In this document: in pieces, positions 47,429-56,185 of the stretch | Numbering within the stretch: the first letter of the stretch is position 1 | How the letters are laid out: each line of letters begins with the position of its first letter | NCBI RefSeq assembly: GCF_946190275.1 | Contig: NZ_CAMHZQ010000003.1 | Span: forward strand, 62,001-126,000 | DNA from: Streptococcus mitis | Lineage (GTDB): Bacteria > Bacillota > Bacilli > Lactobacillales > Streptococcaceae | Length of the DNA stretch: 64,000 nt | Direction of reading: 5' to 3' | Translations under genes and position numbers: made by a program | The notes under the pieces: model-generated | The model's input: only the letters and a program-made list of their open reading frames with translations | Databases searched by the model: none | Told to the model about the DNA's origin: nothing

Positions 47429-49744
47429 TTACCTGTTGGCTCTATATTTCATATCACTAAGCCATCTGTTTATTTCTTTTTTACAGACATCAAAAATTTT
47501 ATCTTCAAGGCCTTTATTATCTTTTTCGAAACACCCTTCCCACAAATTTTCATCTTCTACTTCATAAACTAGGATATTTTGATCACTCAATTCTTCTTTA
47601 AACTCTGTTAGATAATCCGGTTTGTGAGAATGTAAACCAATATAACCTAGATATGGATATAGTATAATCTCATCAAAATCAGTTACAGTTACAATAATAC
47701 CATTTCGTAACGGCTTGTGAGTTAGGGCAGCACTCTCTGAATGATCGTAAGGATAGAATAAAATAACACCAACCACATTCTCTCTTTTTACGATAGCTCG
47801 TGCATCTTCAACACCTTGAGAAGGATCGTAAAATTCCTCTGCAAAACGACAGCTTATTCCATCGGATAAAACTTTCTTTCTTGGTTCAGATAGTTGCAAC
47901 AAGATATTTCTGAAGTTTTTATCATCAATCCCCAATTCTTTTAGATAATCTGAAAATTCTATACTAAAGTTGTAAAAAATCTGAGTTTGAGAATCTATAT
48001 GATTAATTTTAAAAAAAAATGTCTCGTCGGAAAGTATCGTTGGTTTTGAAGCTAGTTGTCGCAAAAATTTGCCAATATCATGTTGTTTAAATTTAAACTC
48101 CGTCAATGCTTTAGTATGTCTATACCTGCTTCGCTCATCTTCGAGAATAAAAAAGTAATTAAAAGATTGTGTCGTTAATTGATCTATTATTTTTCGCAGA
48201 ATAAACTTAACTTTTAAAGAATGCAAATCATTATTTTTTAAAAAATTATTCTCAAACTGTTCATATTCTTCTTTAGATAACTCCCCGACAAAATCCAATA
48301 AATCAATTAATTCCCAATAAAATTTCAATATCATCGGCTTATAAAGTTGATTTGTATCTCTATAAAGAGTCGAATTCATAAACTTGTACAGTTCAAATCC
48401 CTTAGAAAAATAAGTTCTTCCCTCATATTTTCTACCATAATTTAACTCCCTATTATTCATTTTATTCACAAAATAGGAATCTAGAATATTAATAAAATTA
48501 TAACTTAGGGGTAGACCTTTATTATTAATCCTGTGAATATAATCTAAAATACCTAAATCAGGAACAACAATGATATTAGGCTCAGAAATATAATCTGATT
48601 TTTCCAATAAAGATATTGCAGTGGATATATCTGTAATTAGCAATGTCGAAACATTACAATCAAAGAATAACCTTTTATTTTTATCAATCATATCAATAAT
48701 CGTAGCTGTGTTACATTTATCTAATTCATCTATAGAAAAAGTAATATTAAAGTATTCAGACATGTTTTTTAAAAGTCGTAGTAGCTGACGCTCTTTTAAT
48801 TCCTCAGTAACAATACTTTTTAACTCCCGAGACAACTCTTCATTATTACTTGAAGAAATTTTCCCTCTTAATTGTAATCCCGATTTTATTATTCCTATAT
48901 CAGCATTTAAATCAATAGATGACTCGGCTGATATATCTGAAGTAGTTGATTCTAAATATCTTTTTGTATTTGTTATTTCTACATCAAAATATTGCAGTTG
49001 TTGTCGAGAAATAAACAAGAATTCCTCTAATTTTATCAACTCGACCGATTTTCTTCCAAAATACTCAACCTTTTGATACAGTTCGTCAAAGTTTTTTCGA
49101 AAATTTGAAATATCTACTATATTTTTTTGAAACAGAGGAAACTTACTGTTTTGGAGTTTATTCTGTTTATTTAAAAGATTAAACTGTTCAAATAAATTAC
49201 TAGTTTGATTTGACAACTCGTTACATAAATTATAAATATTTGAAGTAATCTCGAATATTTCCTCAATTTTTTTCAGTCTTCTACGTATTGTTGAAAAATT
49301 TTTTCTTATTTGATTTTCTTCTAACCTATCGTACTTTTTTTCTTTTTCCTCAGCATTATACTCTAGAGTCAGATAATACCTGCCATCATTATAAACATAA
49401 TCATCAATATCATGTTCAATATCGCTCATTCTTCTAGTAATAGCGTTAGGGATTTGCATCAAAATTTCTCTATGAAAATCTTTATTGCCACTAAAAAAAG
49501 ATACATTTACTACAAGAATTTCTTTGTTATCTTTAGCACCTCTATGATTTTTAACAAATTCCAAAGAAATATTTTTCAGACTTGATTTTCCTGATCCTCT
49601 GTTACCACATAAGACAAAAAGCCCTTTCTCTTCTCTGTATATAGCCTGCAACTGCTCTACTATTTCTCGTTCTGTAGGCAATAATGAAAAATAGTCTCTA
49701 GCATCTCGGCTATAAGCACCAATATATTTTTTTCCCGCTATCAA
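47429..49744 (-). CDS. Large P-loop NTPase (KAP/STAND-like), candidate defence protein
   Basis: 771 residues, cytoplasmic. Starts with TTG at 49744 (SD GGGAGG 6 bases before; no early ATG). Walker A G47-S54 ('GNRGSGKS'), long central coiled-coil/helical part (about 125-335), late Walker B F336-K343 ('FSIDELDK') in the style of KAP or other large signal-transduction NTPases, then about 400 residues without a named domain. The end ('VVGVILFYPYDHSESAA', 'GIIVTVTDFDEIILYPYLG') is beta-rich and could be an effector or sensor. It follows the DUF3013 gene by 45 bp on the same strand with no promoter seen between. Family not recognised. Confidence 0.75.
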   Translation of the reverse strand: MIAGKKYIGAYSRDARDYFSLLPTEREIVEQLQAIYREEKGLFVLCGNRGSGKSSLKNISLEFVKNHRGAKDNKEILVVNVSFFSGNKDFHREILMQIPNAITRRMSDIEHDIDDYVYNDGRYYLTLEYNAEEKEKKYDRLEENQIRKNFSTIRRRLKKIEEIFEITSNIYNLCNELSNQTSNLFEQFNLLNKQNKLQNSKFPLFQKNIVDISNFRKNFDELYQKVEYFGRKSVELIKLEEFLFISRQQLQYFDVEITNTKRYLESTTSDISAESSIDLNADIGIIKSGLQLRGKISSSNNEELSRELKSIVTEELKERQLLRLLKNMSEYFNITFSIDELDKCNTATIIDMIDKNKRLFFDCNVSTLLITDISTAISLLEKSDYISEPNIIVVPDLGILDYIHRINNKGLPLSYNFINILDSYFVNKMNNRELNYGRKYEGRTYFSKGFELYKFMNSTLYRDTNQLYKPMILKFYWELIDLLDFVGELSKEEYEQFENNFLKNNDLHSLKVKFILRKIIDQLTTQSFNYFFILEDERSRYRHTKALTEFKFKQHDIGKFLRQLASKPTILSDETFFFKINHIDSQTQIFYNFSIEFSDYLKELGIDDKNFRNILLQLSEPRKKVLSDGISCRFAEEFYDPSQGVEDARAIVKRENVVGVILFYPYDHSESAALTHKPLRNGIIVTVTDFDEIILYPYLGYIGLHSHKPDYLTEFKEELSDQNILVYEVEDENLWEGCFEKDNKGLEDKIFDVCKKEINRWLSDMKYRANR

Positions 49745-49789
49745 GATTTACCTCCCTTTACATTTACTCAAATCAAGCTTGTCTTCTTC

Positions 49790-50260
49790 CTAGTATCTCG
49801 GATAAGGATAAAACTCTCCCTCTTCCAAGCCCACTTTTCCTTCTTCAAAGACTTCTTGGTTCCATTCCATGACAAATTCTTCTGCTTCTGGGTCTTCCAA
49901 AAAGTCCATAAGGGCATCTAGTCCAACCTCGGCAGTATCTTTAAGGAATAGCGCAAAATAAGCTAAAAATTCACGAGAAAATCCTTTTTTAGGTAGGTAA
50001 GGAATGACCGTCAAATAGTCTTCTGCATTGACTGTTGATTTGGCAGGATTGTAAAAAAGCACTGCTTCTTCAAAGAGGATATCGTCTGATGAAACCTCTC
50101 CGTCCTCGTCCACCATCTCCACACCTGCAGCATTTTGCGCTTCCAATAGAAAACTCACTTCAACCGCATGGTTACGCTTGTCCCAACTAATCTCAAAGTC
50201 AAAGGGAAAGTTCTTCTCCAACTCTTCCTCTAAAACATCTAAAAATCCGTATGTTGCCAT
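49790..50260 (-). CDS. DUF3013 family protein
   Basis: 156 residues, very acidic, 'LDVLEEELEKNFPFDFEISW' start and 'FYNPAKSTVNAEDYLTVIPY'. Conserved streptococcal/lactococcal protein of unknown function, next to rarA and prmA in mitis-group genomes. Divergent from rarA. Confidence 0.88.
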   Translation of the reverse strand: MATYGFLDVLEEELEKNFPFDFEISWDKRNHAVEVSFLLEAQNAAGVEMVDEDGEVSSDDILFEEAVLFYNPAKSTVNAEDYLTVIPYLPKKGFSREFLAYFALFLKDTAEVGLDALMDFLEDPEAEEFVMEWNQEVFEEGKVGLEEGEFYPYPRY

Positions 50261-50375
50261 TTGGTCCTCTTTCTATGCGACTCTTCAATCGCCCCGATTG
50301 CTCGGAAATATGCTAAAATAGATACTACCATCTTACCACATATACATCAGAAAATCCACGTTAGAAAGGACTGCT

Positions 50376-51647
50376 ATGCCAGACAATCTCGCGCTTCGCA
50401 TGCGCCCTAAAACCATCGACCAGGTCATCGGTCAGGAGCATCTGGTCGGACCTGGAAAAATCATCCGTCGCATGGTGGAAGCCAATCGCCTGTCCTCCAT
50501 GATTCTCTACGGACCTCCTGGAATCGGCAAGACCAGTATTGCCTCTGCCATCGCTGGGACGACCAAGTATGCCTTTCGAACTTTCAATGCGACAGTTGAT
50601 AGTAAAAAGCGACTTCAAGAAATCGCTGAAGAGGCTAAATTCTCTGGTGGATTGGTCCTACTACTGGACGAGATTCACCGACTAGATAAAACCAAGCAAG
50701 ACTTTCTCCTACCACTCTTGGAAAGTGGTCTGGTCATCATGATTGGGGCGACGACTGAAAATCCTTTCTTTTCTGTCACTCCAGCCATTCGTAGCCGTGT
50801 TCAGATTTTTGAGTTAGAACCCTTGTCCAATCAAGATGTCAAAGGAGCGATTCAGATAGCTCTATCTGACCCTGAACGTGGCTTTGATTTCCCAGTTGAG
50901 CTAGATGAGGATACGCTGGATTTCATCGCAACCTCTACAAATGGAGACCTGCGTTCTGCCTTTAACTCGCTGGATCTGGCTGTTCTCTCTACTCCCGAAA
51001 ATGACAAGGGCATCCGCCATATCACACTGGATATCATGGAAAACAGCCTGCAGAGGAGTTACATTACCATGGATAAGGATGGGGACGGTCACTACGATGT
51101 CCTCTCAGCCCTGCAAAAGTCTATCCGTGGCTCGGACGTTGATGCCAGTCTCCACTATGCTGCCCGCTTGATTGAGGCTGGGGATCTGCCAAGTCTCGCT
51201 CGTCGCTTGACCGTTATCGCCTATGAAGATATCGGTTTGGCCAACCCTGAAGCCCAGATTCATACCGTGACTGCTCTGGATGCTGCCCAGAAGATTGGGT
51301 TCCCAGAAGCCCGCATTCTCATTGCCAATGTCGTGATTGATTTGGCCCTTTCTCCAAAATCCAACTCAGCCTATGTAGCTATGGATAAGGCACTTGCTGA
51401 CCTCAAAACATCAGGGCACTTGCCTATTCCGCGACACCTGCGTGATGGACACTACAGCGGAAGCAAGGAACTAGGGAATGCCCAAGACTATCTCTATCCA
51501 CACAACTATCCTGGAAATTGGGTCAAGCAAGACTATCTACCAGAAAAAATTCGTAATCATCACTATTTCCAAGCAGAAGATACTGGTAAATATGAACGGG
51601 CTTTGGCTCAAAGAAAGGAAGCTATCGACCGTTTGCGAAAAATCTGA
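50376..51647 (+). CDS. rarA: Replication-associated recombination ATPase RarA (MgsA)
   Basis: 423 residues. AAA+ clamp-loader-like protein acting at stalled forks. Walker A 'GPPGIGKTS' (about 42), 'LLLDEIHRLDKTKQD' Walker B, C-terminal tetramerisation part with 'LYPHNYPGNWVKQDYLP'. SD GAAAGGA before ATG. Confidence 0.96.
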   Translation: MPDNLALRMRPKTIDQVIGQEHLVGPGKIIRRMVEANRLSSMILYGPPGIGKTSIASAIAGTTKYAFRTFNATVDSKKRLQEIAEEAKFSGGLVLLLDEIHRLDKTKQDFLLPLLESGLVIMIGATTENPFFSVTPAIRSRVQIFELEPLSNQDVKGAIQIALSDPERGFDFPVELDEDTLDFIATSTNGDLRSAFNSLDLAVLSTPENDKGIRHITLDIMENSLQRSYITMDKDGDGHYDVLSALQKSIRGSDVDASLHYAARLIEAGDLPSLARRLTVIAYEDIGLANPEAQIHTVTALDAAQKIGFPEARILIANVVIDLALSPKSNSAYVAMDKALADLKTSGHLPIPRHLRDGHYSGSKELGNAQDYLYPHNYPGNWVKQDYLPEKIRNHHYFQAEDTGKYERALAQRKEAIDRLRKI

Positions 51648-51676
51648 AATCCTTTTCAAAAAATTGCACTTTCCTC

Positions 51677-51704
51677 TTGATTTTTTTTGAAAAAGTGGTA
51701 TTAT
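51677..51704 (+). promoter_or_regulatory. 6S RNA promoter
   Basis: TTGATT (51677-51682), 16 bp, TATTAT (51699-51704) with TG one base before the -10 (extended). Confidence 0.65.
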
Positions 51705-51711
51705 ATAAACA

Positions 51712-51907
51712 TAGAAACGCTGTGGTGTACGACTTCACACTTAAGTGTTGACCGACTATTTTTTGTATTATTAGGGAAACAAAAGTCTTCTAACAGCATG
51801 TAGGCCGTCTCACACGGAAACAGCTTCAGTTAGAGCGAGTTGCCCACCTGCTTAATTGCGCGGGTTCAATACAAACCGTGAAGTTTCGGCACCAATACAG
51901 CTTTTTT
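51712..51907 (+). ncRNA. ssrS: 6S RNA
   Basis: About 190 nt. The closing stem is GCTGTGGTG near 51720 with CACCAATACAGC near 51900, followed by TTTTTT. The middle can form a long, mostly unpaired rod with a bulge like an open promoter. In Bacillus 6S RNA is also beside rarA (yrvN), and the sequence resembles streptococcal 6S as I remember it. It would bind sigma-A RNA polymerase holoenzyme. Confidence 0.75.
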
Positions 51908-51911
51908 CTTT

Positions 51912-51984
51912 GCCTCCTTAGCTCAGCTGGCAGAGCAGCGGACTCTTAATCCGTGGGTCACAGGTTCGATCCCTGTAGGGGGCA
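51912..51984 (+). tRNA. tRNA-Lys(CTT)
   Basis: Acceptor GCCTCCT/AGGGGGC, D-arm GCTCAGCTGGCAGAGC, anticodon stem GCGGA/TCCGT with loop CTCTTAA (anticodon CTT at 51945-51947), T-arm with GGTTCGATCC. CCA is not encoded. Full cloverleaf. Confidence 0.95.
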
Positions 51985-52010
51985 TCTAAATACAACAGGA
52001 AAAAGCCTTG
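51974..52010 (+). repeat. att-like direct repeat, left copy
   Basis: The last 11 bases of tRNA-Lys plus 26 downstream bases; matches 56091-56126 with one substitution and one deletion. Confidence 0.6.
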
Positions 52011-52029
52011 TAAATCAAGGCTTTTTTTG
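52001..52029 (+). terminator. Terminator after tRNA-Lys 1
   Basis: AAAAGCCTTG-TAAAT-CAAGGCTTTTTTT. Confidence 0.85.
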
Positions 52030-52030
52030 C

Positions 52031-52078
52031 TTGTCTATAACTGATTTACCCCATCATTTGTCCCACATTTTAAATCTA
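52031..52078 (-). pseudogene. Possible integrase 3' end relic
   Basis: On the minus strand the frame reads K-M-W-D-K-stop-W-G-K-S, a decayed form of the 'KMGQKWGK' end common to streptococcal phage/ICE integrases; placed and oriented as an integrase next to a tRNA 3' end would be. Rest of 52079-52338 is AT-rich leader for the next gene. Confidence 0.35.
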
Positions 52079-52338
52079 TCTTTTCTTTTTGAATCAAATT
52101 ACATCTTTACAAATAGTGTAAAGCCAGTTACTTTTGCTTTGATGCCATACAATATTTTCATGTAGAGAAGACAAATTTTATCTTCTCTTTTTATTTTCAA
52201 AATAATAAAAACTGATTTTCTTTTCATAAATCAGACTGAAACTTCCAAATTTTCCATTTTGTTTATTGATATTTCCTCTAAAAAGGTGTATAATATTTTT
52301 ATTATCAAACTATACTATACTATATAGGGGGTATTGAA

Positions 52339-52854
52339 ATGAAATTTTCTAATCGTTTATCGCTATTCCTTGCAGGAGTTGTTTTTGTCCTTTTAGGACT
52401 TTTCCTATTTACAAACCCAGTAGCTAATCTTGTTGCTTACAGCTGGTGGATTGCATTTGGTTTACTGGTTTCTTCTATAGCAGCTATTTTAGGCTATTTC
52501 TCTGTACCAAAAGAGCTTCGCTCACCAGCTCATCTTTTCCAAGGGATTGTTAATCTTCTCTTAGCTCTTTACCTCGTTGCCTATGGCTTTGTGACGCTGC
52601 CAGTTGTCATTCCAACTATTTTAGGAATTTGGTTAATTGTAGAAGCCATTATAGCTTTCTTTAAAGGCAATCGTCTGGGATTGATTTTCCCTATTATTGG
52701 CAACCATATCATGTGGATAGCGTTGCTTGCATTTTTACTAGGTCTAGTGATTTTGTTCAATCCAGTAGCTACAAGTGTCTTTGTCGTTTATGTCGTTGCC
52801 TTTGCATTTTTAATTATTGGTTTCACCTATATCCTTGATGCCTTTCGTAAATAA
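52339..52854 (+). CDS. HdeD/DUF308 family membrane protein
   Basis: 171 residues, six short membrane helices in pairs with 'NP' breaks ('LFTNPVANLVAY', 'LFNPVATSVFVV') characteristic of DUF308. Function unknown; HdeD is linked to acid resistance. SD 'taggggg'. Followed by a terminator and tRNA-Lys 2. Confidence 0.88.
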   Translation: MKFSNRLSLFLAGVVFVLLGLFLFTNPVANLVAYSWWIAFGLLVSSIAAILGYFSVPKELRSPAHLFQGIVNLLLALYLVAYGFVTLPVVIPTILGIWLIVEAIIAFFKGNRLGLIFPIIGNHIMWIALLAFLLGLVILFNPVATSVFVVYVVAFAFLIIGFTYILDAFRK

Positions 52855-52882
52855 TCTAGCTGCCATTTTGGGCATATTAAAA

Positions 52883-52912
52883 TAGCTGGGAAGTTACATT
52901 CTCAGCTTTTTC
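52883..52912 (+). terminator. Terminator after the DUF308 gene
   Basis: AGCTGGGAA-GTTACA-TTCTCAGCT then TTTTCT. Confidence 0.75.
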
Positions 52913-52916
52913 TGTT

Positions 52917-52989
52917 GCCTCCTTAGCTCAGTTGGTAGAGCAGTAGACTCTTAAGCTATGGGGCGCAGGTTCGAGCCCTGCAGGGGGCA
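52917..52989 (+). tRNA. tRNA-Lys(CTT), second copy with imperfect anticodon stem
   Basis: Acceptor GCCTCCT/AGGGGGC, D-arm GCTCAGTTGGTAGAGC, loop CTCTTAA (anticodon at 52950-52952), T-arm GCAGG-TTCGAGC-CCTGC. The anticodon stem GTAGA/GCTAT has an A-G mismatch at its base next to the loop and a G-T pair at the other end. It may still work but differs from copy 1 mainly here. Confidence 0.8.
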
Positions 52990-53008
52990 CATCTAAATCA
53001 ACAGAAAT

Positions 53009-53034
53009 AAGCCTTGAAACCAAGGCTTTTTTTA
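53009..53034 (+). terminator. Terminator after tRNA-Lys 2
   Basis: AGCCTTG-AAAC-CAAGGCT followed by seven T; same design as behind tRNA-Lys 1. Confidence 0.85.
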
Positions 53035-53071
53035 ACGTCTAATAGCTTTTTGTAGAAAAGTATTTAAAAAT

Positions 53072-53102
53072 AAAAGAGAAGAGAATCTCTCACTCTCTTC
53101 TC
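53072..53102 (-). terminator. Terminator after the AI-2E gene
   Basis: On the minus strand GAGAAGAGAG-TGAGAGATTC-TCTTCTC then TTTTATTTTT. Confidence 0.65.
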
Positions 53103-53129
53103 AGTATATCTTATTAAATTTAGTTTTTC

Positions 53130-54218
53130 TTAATCTAGCTGATTTTCCTTTGCAACGACAAATTCCTTAACCAATCGATAGATAACAGCAAATATCGGTG
53201 TAAAGAATATCATCCCAAGTAAGCCAAAGAGATTGCCTCCAATACTAGCAGCCGCAAGCGTGAAAATAGCTGGCAAACCAATAGACTGACCTACAACTCT
53301 AGGATAAATAAGGTTTCCTTCAATCAGCTGTATAACTTGATATAGAAGAAGAGAAAGTAAGGCTTGAGTAGGACTCACTGTGAAGATAAAAATCGCTCCC
53401 ACAACACAAGCAATCATAGGCCCTACATAAGGAATGAACGATAGCACTCCTGCAAAGATACCTGTCATTACTCCATAGGGTATCCCAAACACGCTGTAAC
53501 CAACCGCTATCATAACTCCTATGATAACTGCTTCAATCAGCTGACTCATCAAAAATTGGTCATAAGTCTCTAGTGCTACTTGTCCAATGTAAGTCAACTT
53601 TATCACCACCTTCTCTGGAAGAAAAACTTTTAGAAGTCGACTCGTCATCGCTGCCAAATGTTCCTTACTGGATAAAAATAAAAAGGTGAAGACTATAATC
53701 AAAAAGGCATTCATCAAACTTGAAAAAATATTGCCGATATTACTAGTCAGACCTGATAAAAAACCTATCAAAGCTTGGCTAATAGAACTAGATTGTCCCT
53801 GTATGCCTGATACGATAGTTGACAACATGTCTTTGGTTACAAATTCCGAGCTGCCTAGCAATTTCCCAAGTTGAGTAAGGACTGTTGAAAGGACTGTTCC
53901 CAGCTGACTAATAGTCTGGGCTAGGGTTGGCAGCACCAAAACCAAAAGAGCAATCACGATTAAGATAAGAGCTAGGAAAACAAGTACCATGGCAATCGGA
54001 CGACGCAACTCTGCCTTTACCTTCAATTTAACTAAGTACTGTTCAATTTTTTTCATAGGAACATTAAGCACAAAAGCAATAACAGCACCATAAATCAAGG
54101 TTGATATTACATCAAAGAGAGAGATTGCTCCTGATATAAAGCTCGATGCATTCAGAATTACAAGAGCAACCAGCCCTATAAAAAGTATTAACGGGGTGTA
54201 TTTTTTTACTAAGTTCAT
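53130..54218 (-). CDS. AI-2E family transporter
   Basis: 362 residues, eight membrane helices, with the PF01594 end region 'GVMTGIFAGVLSFIPYVGPM' and 'LIEGNLIYPRVVGQSIGLPA'. Members export varied small molecules or act as Na+/H+ antiporters; the AI-2 role is unproven for most. 9 bases after the next gene upstream, so an operon. Confidence 0.9.
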   Translation of the reverse strand: MNLVKKYTPLILFIGLVALVILNASSFISGAISLFDVISTLIYGAVIAFVLNVPMKKIEQYLVKLKVKAELRRPIAMVLVFLALILIVIALLVLVLPTLAQTISQLGTVLSTVLTQLGKLLGSSEFVTKDMLSTIVSGIQGQSSSISQALIGFLSGLTSNIGNIFSSLMNAFLIIVFTFLFLSSKEHLAAMTSRLLKVFLPEKVVIKLTYIGQVALETYDQFLMSQLIEAVIIGVMIAVGYSVFGIPYGVMTGIFAGVLSFIPYVGPMIACVVGAIFIFTVSPTQALLSLLLYQVIQLIEGNLIYPRVVGQSIGLPAIFTLAAASIGGNLFGLLGMIFFTPIFAVIYRLVKEFVVAKENQLD

Positions 54219-54227
54219 AAATTCTCC

Positions 54228-55517
54228 TTAATAAACATGTTTAGATACGACTATACTATTTGGTTTTTCAAACTCTCGATTAAGGTAGGCTTGGTAAGTT
54301 CCTGGAGCGATAAATCCTTTGGGTGAGAGGATATCGGTGCCAGCCTGACCGACTATGGTATCAGCCAAGAGCACACAGTTTGTAGATAAGACAAAGTAGG
54401 ATTTAAACTTAGATTTGATAAATTTATAAAGTTCCCCATCTGTCTCATGTCTGATTTTATAAGCGTAGGTGTAGTCTTCCTTACCATCACCTGTCATGAT
54501 TTTATCTGCACTTGGCTCCCATGGAATCGTCAGTTGTTTCAATTCAGCCAACTTTTTCTGAACTGCTTTTTCCATTTCAGGCGTCAAATCTATTCCGTAA
54601 CCAAAAAGTGTTTTTTGACTCTCACGTTTACATAGATCAATGTACTTATCGCGGTCACAGAAATATAAGACACCATCTCCTACCATGCCAAATAAGGTCT
54701 CAGATGACGGATCATAGTTGCCATAAGAAATAACACGGCCCTGATAGCAGATATCCACATGACCAATAGCTGAAAACAGGGAGGTCTCAGCTGTATGAAC
54801 AAAAATTTCTAGCTCTGCTGTCTTACCAGACTTCACTATTCCAAGATGGATATCTTCTTCCTCATCAGCATTTTCCAGCATAAATTTGTTAATTTTTGCT
54901 AAAGTTCTTGCAGGGATGAGAGCGGCTAGGACAATAGGTAAGCTCATTCTTACACGACGTTTGAGATGGTTTTTCCCAATTTCCTCCTCAAACAAGAAAC
55001 CATCACGGATATTGGACACACCATAAAGGAAAAAATAAGCCCCTAATACAAAGAGTTGAAAGACAGAATTTCCTGTAGAGGACAAAAGACTAGTCCCACC
55101 AAGAAAAACTAGTACGAGTCCATCTAGTAAGAGACGAAAACGAGGTCGAATTTTGTTTTTGCGGTAGAGAACATAGGTGACAAGGTTAATACTAGCATGA
55201 AAAATCTGATAAACTCCAATCACAAGAGCCAAAATATAAATCGGCACATCCGTCGCAAGATTGGAGCCAAGCAAATATCCCAGCACTAACAATTTAACCA
55301 GTGCAACTCCCAAGGTATCCGTTGACTGGCTTTTTTTGAAAACTCTTAATAGCAAATCTACGACCGTTGCTATCCAAGCTAAAAACAGAACCAGGCGAAT
55401 AACTGTTACTGGCAACCAAGTCCCCGTGACCATCAAGATGAGACCTAGCAGAACAAACAAGAAACCCTGAGCAAGTAATTTCTTACCTGTCAGACCTAAA
55501 GATAGAATTTTCGCCAT
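54228..55517 (-). CDS. Membrane protein with a C-terminal papain-fold-like domain
   Basis: 429 residues from ATG 55517 (SD GAAAGG). N-terminal half with about seven helices in the DUF308 manner (about 10-190), then a soluble half from about 215. 'SAIGHVDICYQGRVISYGNY' and 'YFVLSTNCVLLADTIVGQAG' give His and Cys in the order of permuted NlpC/P60 (DUF4105-like) domains. Function unknown; the C-terminal part could cleave a lipid or amide bond. In operon with the AI-2E gene. Confidence 0.7.
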   Translation of the reverse strand: MAKILSLGLTGKKLLAQGFLFVLLGLILMVTGTWLPVTVIRLVLFLAWIATVVDLLLRVFKKSQSTDTLGVALVKLLVLGYLLGSNLATDVPIYILALVIGVYQIFHASINLVTYVLYRKNKIRPRFRLLLDGLVLVFLGGTSLLSSTGNSVFQLFVLGAYFFLYGVSNIRDGFLFEEEIGKNHLKRRVRMSLPIVLAALIPARTLAKINKFMLENADEEEDIHLGIVKSGKTAELEIFVHTAETSLFSAIGHVDICYQGRVISYGNYDPSSETLFGMVGDGVLYFCDRDKYIDLCKRESQKTLFGYGIDLTPEMEKAVQKKLAELKQLTIPWEPSADKIMTGDGKEDYTYAYKIRHETDGELYKFIKSKFKSYFVLSTNCVLLADTIVGQAGTDILSPKGFIAPGTYQAYLNREFEKPNSIVVSKHVY

Positions 55518-55925
55518 ATAAAAACCTTTCAACAATAAAAATTAAACACTCCGATTAAACTGACTAGTAAATAGCCAACACTACAAACAGCCTGTGCCAG
55601 CAACATATGGTGACTAGAAATGACTGTAGTAATGTCACCATCTTGTCTTATGCACTTCTAAAATTTGTTATATTGATTAGAAACCAGAGCTTATAAAAAC
55701 TAGCTAAACTCGAGAGATAGACACAATTGCGACGAAAAAATGTATAACCAATTCAACTTGTTAAGGTAAGAAAGCATTATTTCCAATCTATTAATTATTC
55801 ATCTATTACCTATTATGACACAATATTCCCTATAGTTCAACTTTTTACTTGTTTTTATATTACACGGACTAAAAAGTTTTCAACAGTTGATTGCATTTGT
55901 TTTAATAAGTTTTAACCTTTCTTGG

Positions 55926-56024
55926 TTAGATAAAAAAAGAACCATACAGTTTAGAATCTGTATGGTTTTTGCCCCACTTTTGTCCCATTTTTAAATCATG
56001 ACATTGAAAATACCTAAAAGTACC
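55926..56024 (-). pseudogene. Integrase C-terminal relic
   Basis: Open frame of about 32 codons after a stop, reading '...FQCHDLKMGQKWGK' and 'NHTDSKLYGSFFI' then TAA. 'KMGQKWGK' is the usual end of tyrosine recombinases of streptococcal phages and ICEs. The terminator hairpin lies inside the end of the frame, as in those genes. No other part of the gene remains nearby. Confidence 0.55.
55932..55970. terminator. Terminator hairpin at the integrase relic
   Basis: AACCATACAG-TTTAGAAT-CTGTATGGTT with an A-run before and T-run after; works on both strands. Confidence 0.75.
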
Positions 56025-56090
56025 TTCCGAAAATCATCTATATTTCAATATTTTTGATTACTTTCAATATGAAAATTTCATACAAATTCA

Positions 56091-56126
56091 TGTAGGGGGC
56101 ATCTACATACAACAGGAAAAGCCTTG
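56091..56126 (+). repeat. att-like direct repeat, right copy
   Basis: TGTAGGGGGCATCTACATAC and on, a copy of the tRNA-Lys 3' end and its flank without the rest of the tRNA. Together with 51974-52010 it brackets 4.1 kb. Confidence 0.6.
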
Positions 56127-56142
56127 GAATCAAGGCTTTTTT
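56115..56142 (+). terminator. Terminator at the right att-like copy
   Basis: AAAAGCCTTG-GAAT-CAAGGCTTTTTT, carried along with the tRNA flank. Confidence 0.7.
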
Positions 56143-56185
56143 GTGTAGTCTTAGCACTAAAAAACGATAGAAAAAACACCCCTTC

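Noticed and set aside
51953..52165. Plus-strand 70-codon frame
   Set aside because: Overlaps tRNA-Lys 1 and its terminator.
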